This document shows, piece by piece, positions 1 through 5,829 of a stretch of DNA of 8,323 nucleotides. Where the stretch lies: the NCBI GenBank assembly GCA_000715685.1, contig KL569449.1:10470-18792 (forward strand). The letters run 5' to 3'. Each line of letters starts with the position of its first letter. Within the stretch, counting starts at the first letter, position 1. The translations under genes and the position numbers were made by a program. Origin of the DNA: Streptomyces lilacinus (GTDB lineage Bacteria; Actinomycetota; Actinomycetes; Streptomycetales; Streptomycetaceae). The notes below the pieces were generated by a model. That model was not told where the DNA came from, searched no databases, and saw only the letters and a program-made list of their open reading frames with translations.

Positions 1-16
1 TGTGTATAAGAGACAG
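1..16. other. Residual Tn5/Nextera mosaic-end adapter (not genomic)
   Basis: Bases 1-16 (TGTGTATAAGAGACAG) match the last 16 bases of the 19-bp Tn5 mosaic end used in Nextera library adapters. The sequence is AT-rich in a very GC-rich window and sits exactly at the end of the sequence. The synthetase reading frame becomes sensible at about base 18 (Gly-Trp-Lys-Ile-His). Read in frame 2, the adapter gives the Val-Tyr-Lys-Arg-Gln signature known from adapter-contaminated protein entries. It should be trimmed before annotation. Confidence 0.96.
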
Positions 17-17
17 A

Positions 18-2360
18 GGCTGGAAGATCCACGCCTCGGCGACGGCCGAGGAGGCGCCCCGGGTCGTCGACGCGGTGTGGGAGTACTGCGTCGAGCACGG
101 CATCAGCTTCAAGTTCCTGCGCAGCCGCGCCCTGCTGGCGCTGGTCAACAGCAAGCGGGCGCCGCGCTCGGCCGGCGGCAAGCTCGTCACCATCTATCCG
201 CGCGGCGAGGAGTTGCTGGAGCGGACGCTGCGGGAGCTGTCACGGCTCTTACGGGGTGTCAAGGGCCCGTACATCCTGAGCGACCTGCGGTGGGAGGAGG
301 GGCCGCTGTACCTGCGGTACGGCGGTTTCTCCCCGCGGTTCTGCTTCGCGCGCGACGGGGAGTACGTGCCCGCGGTCGTGCGGCCGGACGGGCGGCCGGT
401 GCCGGACGTGCGCGGTGCCGTCTTCAAGGTGCCCTCGTGGGCGGAGGTGCCGTCCTTCATCGGCAGCCGGATCCGGGCGGCGCGGGCGCGGTCGGCGGGC
501 GGCTTCCCGTACCGCGTCGAGAAGGCCCTGCGCTTCTCCAACGGCGGCGGGGTCTACCGCGCCCTCGACCCGCGGACCGGTCGCCGAGTGGTGCTGCGGG
601 AGGCCCGCCCGTACGCCGGTGTCGACGCCGGCGGCACGGACGCGGTGGACCGGCTGGCGCGGGAGCACGCGGTGCTGGAGAGGCTGGCGGGCCTGGACTG
701 CGTGCCGGAGGTCCTCGCGCGCGTCCGGCACTGGGAACACCACTTCCTCGTCGAGGAGTTCGTGGAGGGGGAACGGCTCCACGAGGCGATCGGCCGCCGC
801 CACCCGCTCTTCCGCCCGGACCCCCGGGAGGAGGACCTGGCGGCGTACGCGCGGTGGGCCCGCGCGGTCGTCGACCGGGTCGGGGAGGCGGTGGCGGCGC
901 TGCACGCCCGCGGCGTCGTCTTCGGCGACCTGCACCCCGGCAACGTCCTCGTGCGGCCGGACGGCGGCGTCTGCCTCGTCGACTTCGAGACGTCCTTCGG
1001 CACGGAGGAGGACGTCGCGCCCGTCCTCGGCACGGCCGGCTTCACGGCCCCGTGGGCCCGGTCCGGGCCGGCCGTCGACACCTACGCCCTGAACTGCCTG
1101 CGGCTCGCGGTCTTCTGCCCGCTGACGGAGTTGACGCGCTTCGACGCGACCAAGCACGAGCAGCTGATCCGCACGGCCGAGGACCGCTTTCCCCTGCCGC
1201 CGGGCTACGGAGACCGCCTGCGCGAGGCGCTCGCGCCGCCCCCGGGCGCGGTCCCGGCGGGCGCCGTCGCCTGGCCGTCCGCGCCGGACGCCCCTGCCCG
1301 GGACTGGGAGGCCGCGCTGGACTCCCTGGCCGCCGCCGTGCTGCGCAGCGCCACCCCGGAGCGGGAGGACCGCCTGTTTCCCGGCGACGTCCGGCAGTTC
1401 GACGGCCAGGCGACGGGCCTGGCCTTCGGCGCGGCGGGGGTGCTGCACGCGCTGCACGTCACGGGTCGGGGCGGCCCGCGCCACGCGGAGCACGTGGACT
1501 GGCTGGTCCGGGCGGTCCGGCGCACCCGGTGGCCCCGGCCCGGCCTCTACGACGGGCTCGCGGGCGCGGCGTACGTCCTGGACGAGCTGGGGCGCCCGGA
1601 GGAGGCGCGGGAGGTGATGGACCGGCTGGCGTCCTTCGACCTGCGCGACTGCGGCGTGGGGCTGTTCGGCGGGCTGGCCGGGATCGCCCTGACCTTCGCG
1701 CACTTCGGCGACGTCCCCACGGCGGCCCGGCTCGCCGGGCGGCTCGCCCGGGTGCTCGACGGGGACGTCGAGGGCGCGGCGGACGTCCCGGCCGCGGGGC
1801 CGATGCGGGGCTGGTCCGGTCCGGCGCTGCTGTTCACCCGGCTCTTCGCGGCGACCGGCGAGGCCCGGTACCTGCGGTGGGCGGAGGCCGCGCTGGCCCG
1901 GGACATCGGCCGCTGCGGCGTGGCCGCGGACGGTTCGGTGCACGTGTGCGAGGGCCCGCGGCGGCTGACCGGGCTCGGCCGGGGCAGCGCCGGCCTGGGC
2001 CTCGCGCTGGACTCGTACGTACGGCACCGCGAGGACGCGCACTTCTCCCGGCTGCGGGACCGGATCCGGGACGGCCTGGGCACGGAACTGCTGCTGTCCT
2101 CGGGCCTGTTCGACGGGCACGCAGGGCTGCTGTACGCGCTCGCGCACCTCGACGGCCCGGAGGCGGCGCGCGCGGTCCAGCTGCGCGGGCTGGGGCTGCA
2201 CGCGGTGGGCTTCGAGGGCGAGTTGGCGTTCGCGATGGACGGCCGGCTGCGGCTGTCGATGGACCTGGCGACGGGAACGGCCGGCGTCCTGCTGGCGGTT
2301 CACGCCGCGACGGCGGAGTCCGGGCCGGTCGCTTCGCTGCCGTTCCTGCGCCCCGGGTGA
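18..2360 (+). CDS. lanKC: Class III lanthipeptide synthetase (LanKC), 5'-truncated by contig end
   Basis: This three-domain enzyme would phosphorylate Ser/Thr of a precursor peptide, eliminate phosphate to dehydro residues, and cyclise them with Cys into (methyl)lanthionine or labionin. Numbering runs from Gly at base 18; the N-terminus, probably some tens of residues, is missing. Residues 1-165 are the lyase part, with Trp-Lys-Ile-His near the start and the family-typical GPYILSDLRW at about 83. The kinase spans about 166-400: a Gly-rich loop at 175-178, GDLHPGN at 303-309 (catalytic Asp304), and DFE at 322-324 in place of DFG. The cyclase-like part (about 440-780) has Gly-rich toroid repeats (LYDGLAGAAY, LFGGLAGIAL, GLFDGHAGLL) but no Cys-Cys-His zinc ligands, which favours class III over class IV. 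Two oddities: the usual beta-3 Lys is Arg194, and Leu78 is a TTA codon. An internal GTG at base 75 is not the true start. The product resembles RamC/AmfT, but no RamS-like gene follows. Confidence 0.93.
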   Translation, partial: GWKIHASATAEEAPRVVDAVWEYCVEHGISFKFLRSRALLALVNSKRAPRSAGGKLVTIYPRGEELLERTLRELSRLLRGVKGPYILSDLRWEEGPLYLRYGGFSPRFCFARDGEYVPAVVRPDGRPVPDVRGAVFKVPSWAEVPSFIGSRIRAARARSAGGFPYRVEKALRFSNGGGVYRALDPRTGRRVVLREARPYAGVDAGGTDAVDRLAREHAVLERLAGLDCVPEVLARVRHWEHHFLVEEFVEGERLHEAIGRRHPLFRPDPREEDLAAYARWARAVVDRVGEAVAALHARGVVFGDLHPGNVLVRPDGGVCLVDFETSFGTEEDVAPVLGTAGFTAPWARSGPAVDTYALNCLRLAVFCPLTELTRFDATKHEQLIRTAEDRFPLPPGYGDRLREALAPPPGAVPAGAVAWPSAPDAPARDWEAALDSLAAAVLRSATPEREDRLFPGDVRQFDGQATGLAFGAAGVLHALHVTGRGGPRHAEHVDWLVRAVRRTRWPRPGLYDGLAGAAYVLDELGRPEEAREVMDRLASFDLRDCGVGLFGGLAGIALTFAHFGDVPTAARLAGRLARVLDGDVEGAADVPAAGPMRGWSGPALLFTRLFAATGEARYLRWAEAALARDIGRCGVAADGSVHVCEGPRRLTGLGRGSAGLGLALDSYVRHREDAHFSRLRDRIRDGLGTELLLSSGLFDGHAGLLYALAHLDGPEAARAVQLRGLGLHAVGFEGELAFAMDGRLRLSMDLATGTAGVLLAVHAATAESGPVASLPFLRPG
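249..251 (+). promoter_or_regulatory. In-frame TTA (bldA-type) leucine codon in the lanKC gene
   Basis: The codon at 249-251 is TTA, in frame within Ser-Arg-Leu-Leu-Arg-Gly. In Streptomyces TTA is read by the bldA tRNA, which becomes abundant late in growth, so genes carrying it are often tied to development or secondary metabolism. I scanned the other genes on their coding strand and saw no other in-frame TTA. The codon is directly visible; control by bldA is inference. Confidence 0.75.
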
Positions 2361-2365
2361 GGTCC

Positions 2366-2385
2366 GCGCGCCCGGGAGTGCGCGC
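2366..2385 (+). terminator. Possible weak hairpin after the lanKC gene
   Basis: Six-base arms GCGCGC at 2366-2371 and 2380-2385 flank an 8-base loop, starting 5 bases after the synthetase stop. There is no U-tract. In this base composition such a repeat could be chance, and the downstream gene could be read through. Confidence 0.3.
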
Positions 2386-2501
2386 TGTGGCGCTGTGGTA
2401 CGGATGCGCTGCGGGAGCCGGGAGCATGGGAGTGGTTCTGGTGATCTTCAGGGGTAGGCAGGGGCCGGTGGGCGCGCCGGTCCCGGTGCGCCGAGGCCTC
2501 T

Positions 2502-2509
2502 GGAAAGGG
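2502..2509 (+). promoter_or_regulatory. Ribosome binding site deciding the start of the exported protein
   Basis: GGAAAGGG lies 6 bases before ATG 2516. An in-frame ATG at 2426, also preceded by a GGGAG-like site, would add 30 residues and bury the signal peptide, so 2516 is preferred. Confidence 0.6.
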
Positions 2510-2515
2510 TTGTGC

Positions 2516-3043
2516 ATGTTCGTCAAGCGCGCTGTCGGAATCGCCCTCGGCTCGATCGCCCTGACGGTCGGTTCCCTGAGCGGTGCCCCGGCCGCCCTGG
2601 CCCATACGCCGATCGCCTGCACGGGGCAGGAGAGCACCTCGTACAGTCCGGGCCTGACTCTCGGTCGCCGCGCCACGTCCGTCGTGGCGACCGGCACGTA
2701 CACCTGCGCCGACCGTCCGGGGCACACCGTGCCGGCCGCCACACGCATCGAGGGCGCGGCCGGCAACGCGTCCTGTCTCGCCATCGGCCCCGTCCGGGGC
2801 CGGGAGACCGTCCGCTACGGGGACGGCCGGAAGTCGGTGATCGAGTACCTCACCGGTCACAGCGACCGCGTACTGGGCTTCAACACCGTGCGGCTCGACG
2901 GCGTGGTCGTCGAGGGGCTCGGCAAGGGCGCCCGGGCGGAGCGGATCGTCCAGACGGAGCCGGCGGACCTGCCGACGGCCTGTCTGACGGCCGAGGGCCT
3001 GCGGTCGGTGACGGCCCACACCCAGCTGCGCATCCTGCCCTGA
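2516..3043 (+). CDS. Small exported protein with four cysteines, function unknown
   Basis: The 175-residue product has a clear Sec signal peptide: Lys/Arg at 4-5, a hydrophobic core at about 6-28, and an Ala-Leu-Ala site with cleavage likely between Ala29 and His30. The mature part, about 146 residues, contains Cys35, Cys64, Cys87 and Cys156, an even number that could form two disulfides outside the cell. It looks rich in short Thr/Val/Gly strands, suggesting a beta fold. The spacing of Cys-Thr-Gly, Tyr-Thr-Cys, Ser-Cys and Ala-Cys-Leu resembles a group of actinobacterial secreted proteins of unknown function; that is from memory and unchecked. No catalytic motif is visible. The gene starts 155 bp after the synthetase stop on the same strand. 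It is far too large to be a normal lanthipeptide precursor and may simply be a neighbour. Confidence 0.85.
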   Translation: MFVKRAVGIALGSIALTVGSLSGAPAALAHTPIACTGQESTSYSPGLTLGRRATSVVATGTYTCADRPGHTVPAATRIEGAAGNASCLAIGPVRGRETVRYGDGRKSVIEYLTGHSDRVLGFNTVRLDGVVVEGLGKGARAERIVQTEPADLPTACLTAEGLRSVTAHTQLRILP

Positions 3044-3052
3044 ACCGCACAA

Positions 3053-3082
3053 GGCGGGCGGCCCCGTCAGTGGCCGCCCGTC
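3053..3082. terminator. Bidirectional terminator between convergent genes
   Basis: Perfect 9-base arms (CGGGCGGCC at 3055-3063, GGCCGCCCG at 3072-3080) enclose an 8-base loop. The stem can extend by one G-U and one G-C pair to 3053/3082. It lies between the stop of the exported protein (+) and the end of the efflux gene (-). The efflux stop codon (3067-3069) falls inside the loop, and the right arm encodes its last residues. The hairpin could serve both directions, although neither side has a real U-tract, as is common in Streptomyces. Confidence 0.7.
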
Positions 3083-4608
3083 ACCCTGAAGCCGCGCGGC
3101 ACCGTGCACACCACGAGCACGGTCACGGCGACGACGATGCCGGCCGAGACGTACGCGGTCGTGGTGAGGGCGTCGTCGAAGGCCGCCCGCGCGCTGTCCA
3201 GCACCCGCGCGCCCGTCTGCCCGCCGACCTCGTCGGCGACGTCCGCCGCGCCGCCCACGGACTCGCGCGCCCGCTCCAGGTCGGGGCCGCGCAGCGGAAG
3301 GCCCGTCATGCGGCCGGTGAAGACGGCGCCGTGGATGCTGCCGAGGAGCGCCACGCCGAGGCCGACGCCGAGCTCGTAGCAGGTCTCCGACACCGCGCCC
3401 GCCTGGCCGGCCCGTTCCACGGGCACCGAGGAGACCAGCACCGAGGCCGACGCGGTGATCGCCAGCCCGTCGCCGAGGCCCAGCGCGGCCAGCACGACGG
3501 CGACGACGGGGTACGTGGTGGGCTGCGGGGCCGGCGCCAGCAGCAGGAAGCCCGCCGCGAGGGCACCGAGGCCGACGGCGAGCACGGAGCGCACGCCCAT
3601 GTGGTGCATGAGCCACGGCGAGCTCAGCGAACCGGCCAGCATGGCGAGCGCGGAGGGCAGGGTGCGCAGGCCGGCCTCCGAGGGCGAGTAGCCGTGCACG
3701 TACTGCAGCCACAGGGAGATGAGGAACAGCGCGGCGCCGATCGCGAGCATGGCGAGCAGGGTCGCCAGGGCCGCGGCGAGGAAGGGGCCGTGACCGAAGA
3801 GGCGGACGTCGAGCAGCGGGTCGTCCAGGCGCAGCTGACGCCGGGCGAAGACGGTCAGCAGCAGCAGGCCGAGCAGCAGCGAGCCCAGGTCGACCGGGCC
3901 CGTGCCGCCCTTGGCGACGTGCTTGATGCCCCAGGCCAGGGCCACGACGCCGACGACCGAGAGGGCCGCGCCGGGCCAGTCCAGCCCCCCGGCCTGCGGA
4001 GCGCGGTACTCGGGCAGCAGCTCGATGCCGGCCACGACCGTCACGACGACGATCGGCACGTTCACCCAGAAGGCGGCCTGCCAGGAGAAGTGCTCGACGA
4101 GCACCCCGCCGATCAGCGGCCCGACGCAGGCGCCGGCGCCGGCCACGGCGGCCCAGATGCCGATGGCCAGGGCGCGTTCCCGGTCGTCGGTGAAGATGTT
4201 GCGGATCAGCGACAGCGTCGAGGGCATCACCAGGGCGCCGCCCAGCCCGAGCAGCACCCGGCCGCCGATGAGCTGCGCGGAGCTGTGCGCGGTCGCGGCG
4301 ACGACGGAGGCCAGCCCGAAGAGGACGAAGCCGCAGAGGAAGAGCCGTTTGCGGCCCCACCGGTCGCCGACAGCGCCGCTGGTGATCAGCAGGCCGCCCA
4401 GGACCAGACCGTAGATGTCGATGATCCACAGCTGTTCCAGCGCCCCGGGCCGGAGGTCGTCGATGAGGGAGGGCAGGGCGACGTTGAGGATGGTGGCGTC
4501 CATGGCCACCAGCAGCAGGCTGGCGCACAGCACGGCGAGCATGGCCCAGCGGCCGGAGACGGCCGCGGGCCGGCTGCGCGCGCCGGTGTCCTCGGGGGCT
4601 CGGACCAT
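3067..4608 (-). CDS. MFS multidrug efflux transporter, DHA2 (EmrB/QacA) family
   Basis: At 513 residues with about 14 hydrophobic segments, the product fits drug/proton antiporters of the DHA2 family in the cytoplasmic membrane. Family signatures are visible. MDATILNVALP at 36-46 (Asp37) is the motif of helix 1. GAVGDRWGRKRLF at 78-90 is motif A in the loop between helices 2 and 3. The Gly/Pro-rich stretch at 157-168 (GAGACVGPLIGG) is antiporter motif C in helix 5. A hydrophilic segment at about 433-478 precedes the last helix, a usual place for the long outer loop of these proteins. ATG 4608 has the site GAGGTGA (4622-4616) 7 bases upstream. The substrate cannot be told from sequence. No TetR/MarR repressor gene is adjacent. 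It is transcribed towards the exported-protein gene and away from the synthetase, so a role in exporting a lanthipeptide is possible but unsupported. Confidence 0.93.
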   Translation of the reverse strand: MVRAPEDTGARSRPAAVSGRWAMLAVLCASLLLVAMDATILNVALPSLIDDLRPGALEQLWIIDIYGLVLGGLLITSGAVGDRWGRKRLFLCGFVLFGLASVVAATAHSSAQLIGGRVLLGLGGALVMPSTLSLIRNIFTDDRERALAIGIWAAVAGAGACVGPLIGGVLVEHFSWQAAFWVNVPIVVVTVVAGIELLPEYRAPQAGGLDWPGAALSVVGVVALAWGIKHVAKGGTGPVDLGSLLLGLLLLTVFARRQLRLDDPLLDVRLFGHGPFLAAALATLLAMLAIGAALFLISLWLQYVHGYSPSEAGLRTLPSALAMLAGSLSSPWLMHHMGVRSVLAVGLGALAAGFLLLAPAPQPTTYPVVAVVLAALGLGDGLAITASASVLVSSVPVERAGQAGAVSETCYELGVGLGVALLGSIHGAVFTGRMTGLPLRGPDLERARESVGGAADVADEVGGQTGARVLDSARAAFDDALTTTAYVSAGIVVAVTVLVVCTVPRGFRVTGGH

Positions 4609-4630
4609 GGGGACATCACCTCATCCGCGC

Positions 4631-4674
4631 CGCGCGGCCCCGAGCCGTCGACCGGCCGCGCGCCACGCGGCCGG
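4631..4674 (-). promoter_or_regulatory. Overlapping inverted repeats in the efflux gene leader
   Basis: Three GC-rich arms compete. Arm 4631-4639 (CGCGCGGCC) can pair with 4654-4662. The overlapping arm 4652-4660 (CCGGCCGCG) can pair instead with 4666-4674, a perfect 9-base repeat with a 5-base loop. The nearest arm ends 8 bases from the ribosome binding site. This may be an operator for a distant regulator, an attenuator-like leader, or chance in GC-rich DNA. Any promoter for the efflux gene would lie in 4675-4739; the best -10 I see is CATACT on the minus strand, with no good -35. Confidence 0.35.
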
Positions 4675-4739
4675 ATCAGCCCAGTATGAGCCGGTCGGGA
4701 CGGCCTCGCGAGCCCGGCCCGCAGGCACTGCGGCGTCCT

Positions 4740-4781
4740 GGGCACGGTGGCGGAGGCACCGGGGCCTCCGCCACCGTGCCC
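4740..4781 (-). terminator. Strong hairpin terminator downstream of the lipoprotein gene
   Basis: An uninterrupted 18-base inverted repeat (4740-4757 with 4764-4781) encloses a 6-base loop, 13 bases past the lipoprotein stop. This is the best hairpin in the window. It should isolate the lipoprotein transcript from the efflux gene. It lacks a U-tract, as many Streptomyces terminators do. Confidence 0.85.
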
Positions 4782-4794
4782 GACCGACCGGTGG

Positions 4795-5562
4795 TCAGCC
4801 GAGCTTCTTCATCTGGGCGTCGATGACGGCCTTCGGCTGCTCGGCGTTGCCCGCCAGGCTCTGGGCGTGGAAGGTGACGAGGGTGCCGCCCTTGCGGACC
4901 GCCACCAGGTGGGCGGTGCCCGGCTGGCCCTCGAGCTCGAGGGAGAGCGTGAAGGCGACCGCTTCGTCGCCCGCGGTGTAGGCCGCGGGCTGGACCTTGG
5001 TGTACTTCGTCTTCTCGGAACCGGCCGACAGGGTGAAGCCGCCGGCGCAGTCCGTGCCCGCCTTCTTCAGCGCCGCGAGGGCCTCGGCGGCGCCCCGGCC
5101 CTCGTACGAGCCCAGCGCGTCGGCCGTGGCCGTGCCGCCGAGGGCGCCGAGAGCGGCCTTCACCTTCTCCTCCGGAGAGGCGTCCGCGGCCGGCGCCTTG
5201 GGCACCCCGATGATCTTGCGCGTCGCGCTCGCGACAGGCTTGCCGACGCTGCGCAGCGCGATGACGTCGACCAGGGGCTTGCACTCCGCCTTGTCGCCGG
5301 CGACGCCGGCCGCGGCGGCGCGGTCCGCGTCGGTGACCTCGCCGATCTTGTGGTCCTTCAGGTCGGCCTCGGTGAGCACGAGCTTGTCCAACTCGGCCTG
5401 CGACAGGGCCTTCGCCGGGGCGGCGGAAGACGCGTTCGAGGACGCGTCGCCCTTCGGCTCGTCCTTCTTCGCGGCCCCCTCGGAACCGCAGGCGCTGACG
5501 AGCAGCGCCAGCGAGACCGCGGAGGCGGTGAGAGCGGTGCGGCGGACGATGTTGCGGTGCAT
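4795..5562 (-). CDS. Putative surface lipoprotein, function unknown
   Basis: The 255-residue product begins with a lipoprotein signal: Arg/Lys-rich start, hydrophobic segment at about 10-22, and lipobox Val-Ser-Ala-Cys with Cys25 as the lipidation site. A low-complexity linker rich in Ala, Ser, Asp and Lys (about 26-52) follows, then a globular part with Cys94 and Cys172, which may form one disulfide. LSQAELDKLVLTEADLKDHK at 53-72 is like the opening of the sensor-type extracellular domains of some actinobacterial lipoproteins (PknH-like). That resemblance is a guess. ATG 5562 is chosen because it places the lipobox normally and has AGGAAG (5579-5574) upstream. An in-frame GTG at 5664 would add 34 polar residues ahead of the signal. 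The gene appears monocistronic, between a terminator at 5706-5742 and another at 4740-4781. Confidence 0.85.
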   Translation of the reverse strand: MHRNIVRRTALTASAVSLALLVSACGSEGAAKKDEPKGDASSNASSAAPAKALSQAELDKLVLTEADLKDHKIGEVTDADRAAAAGVAGDKAECKPLVDVIALRSVGKPVASATRKIIGVPKAPAADASPEEKVKAALGALGGTATADALGSYEGRGAAEALAALKKAGTDCAGGFTLSAGSEKTKYTKVQPAAYTAGDEAVAFTLSLELEGQPGTAHLVAVRKGGTLVTFHAQSLAGNAEQPKAVIDAQMKKLG

Positions 5563-5584
5563 GAAACGACTTTCTTCCTGGTGG

Positions 5585-5616
5585 GTGAACCACGCTCCCC
5601 CTCGCGCGGAGTTCAC
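5585..5616 (-). repeat. Small inverted repeat in the lipoprotein leader
   Basis: GTGAAC at 5585-5590 and GTTCAC at 5611-5616 form a 6-base inverted repeat with 20 bases between, 22 bases upstream of the lipoprotein start codon. It could be an operator half-site pair or a loose stem. The arms are short, so chance is possible. Confidence 0.25.
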
Positions 5617-5653
5617 TGACCAGCGCTCCTGCGGATTCGTCGCGTGCAGGTCA

Positions 5654-5684
5654 TATCTATGCACGGCATTGACGGAAACATCAA
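5654..5684 (-). promoter_or_regulatory. Candidate promoter of the lipoprotein gene
   Basis: On the minus strand TTGATG (5684-5679) resembles a -35 box. ATAGAT (5660-5655, spacer 18) or TAGATA (5659-5654, spacer 19) resembles a -10 box of the main sigma factor. The stretch is AT-richer than its surroundings and would give a leader of roughly 80-85 bases. The -35 lies in a small imperfect palindrome (TTGATG, 4 bases, CGTCAA). Spacing and match are imperfect. Confidence 0.35.
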
Positions 5685-5705
5685 AGATTCTTTACCCGCC
5701 CCCCG

Positions 5706-5742
5706 GATCGTGACGGCGGCGCGATCCCACCGCCGTCCGATC
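5706..5742 (-). terminator. Terminator downstream of the SseB-DUF1266 gene
   Basis: Arms 5712-5719 (GACGGCGG) and 5730-5737 (CCGCCGTC) pair perfectly around a 10-base loop. The stem continues for five more pairs (5706-5710 with 5738-5742) past a single bulged T at 5711. It lies about 90 bases after the stop at 5830 and just ahead of the candidate lipoprotein promoter. Confidence 0.65.
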
Positions 5743-5829
5743 GAGATGACTGCCGGCACAACCATCTACCACTTGTCCGCATTTCAACGGTTACGCGTGC
5801 AGACCTGTCCTGCCGTCACCCACCGGCCG

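Noticed and set aside
75..77. GTG as the start of the synthetase
   Set aside because: The frame is open to base 18 and the upstream residues (Gly-Trp-Lys-Ile-His-Ala-Ser-Ala-Thr) are typical LanKC sequence, so the true start lies beyond the contig end.
249..2303. Long open frames antisense to the synthetase, and likewise opposite the efflux, lipoprotein and FUSC genes
   Set aside because: GC-rich DNA leaves most frames open. Their translations are Arg/Pro/Ala-rich without domains, and they overlap genes with clear family motifs.
2404..2457. A 17-codon open frame between lanKC and the exported-protein gene, with one Cys and several Ser, as a possible lanthipeptide precursor
   Set aside because: It has no ribosome binding site, is too short for leader plus core, lacks the LLDLQ-type leader motif, and its Cys precedes the Ser residues.
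2426..2515. Upstream in-frame ATG that would lengthen the exported protein by 30 residues
   Set aside because: The extension would place a Sec signal peptide internally. The start at 2516 has a good site 6 bases upstream and gives a normal signal peptide.
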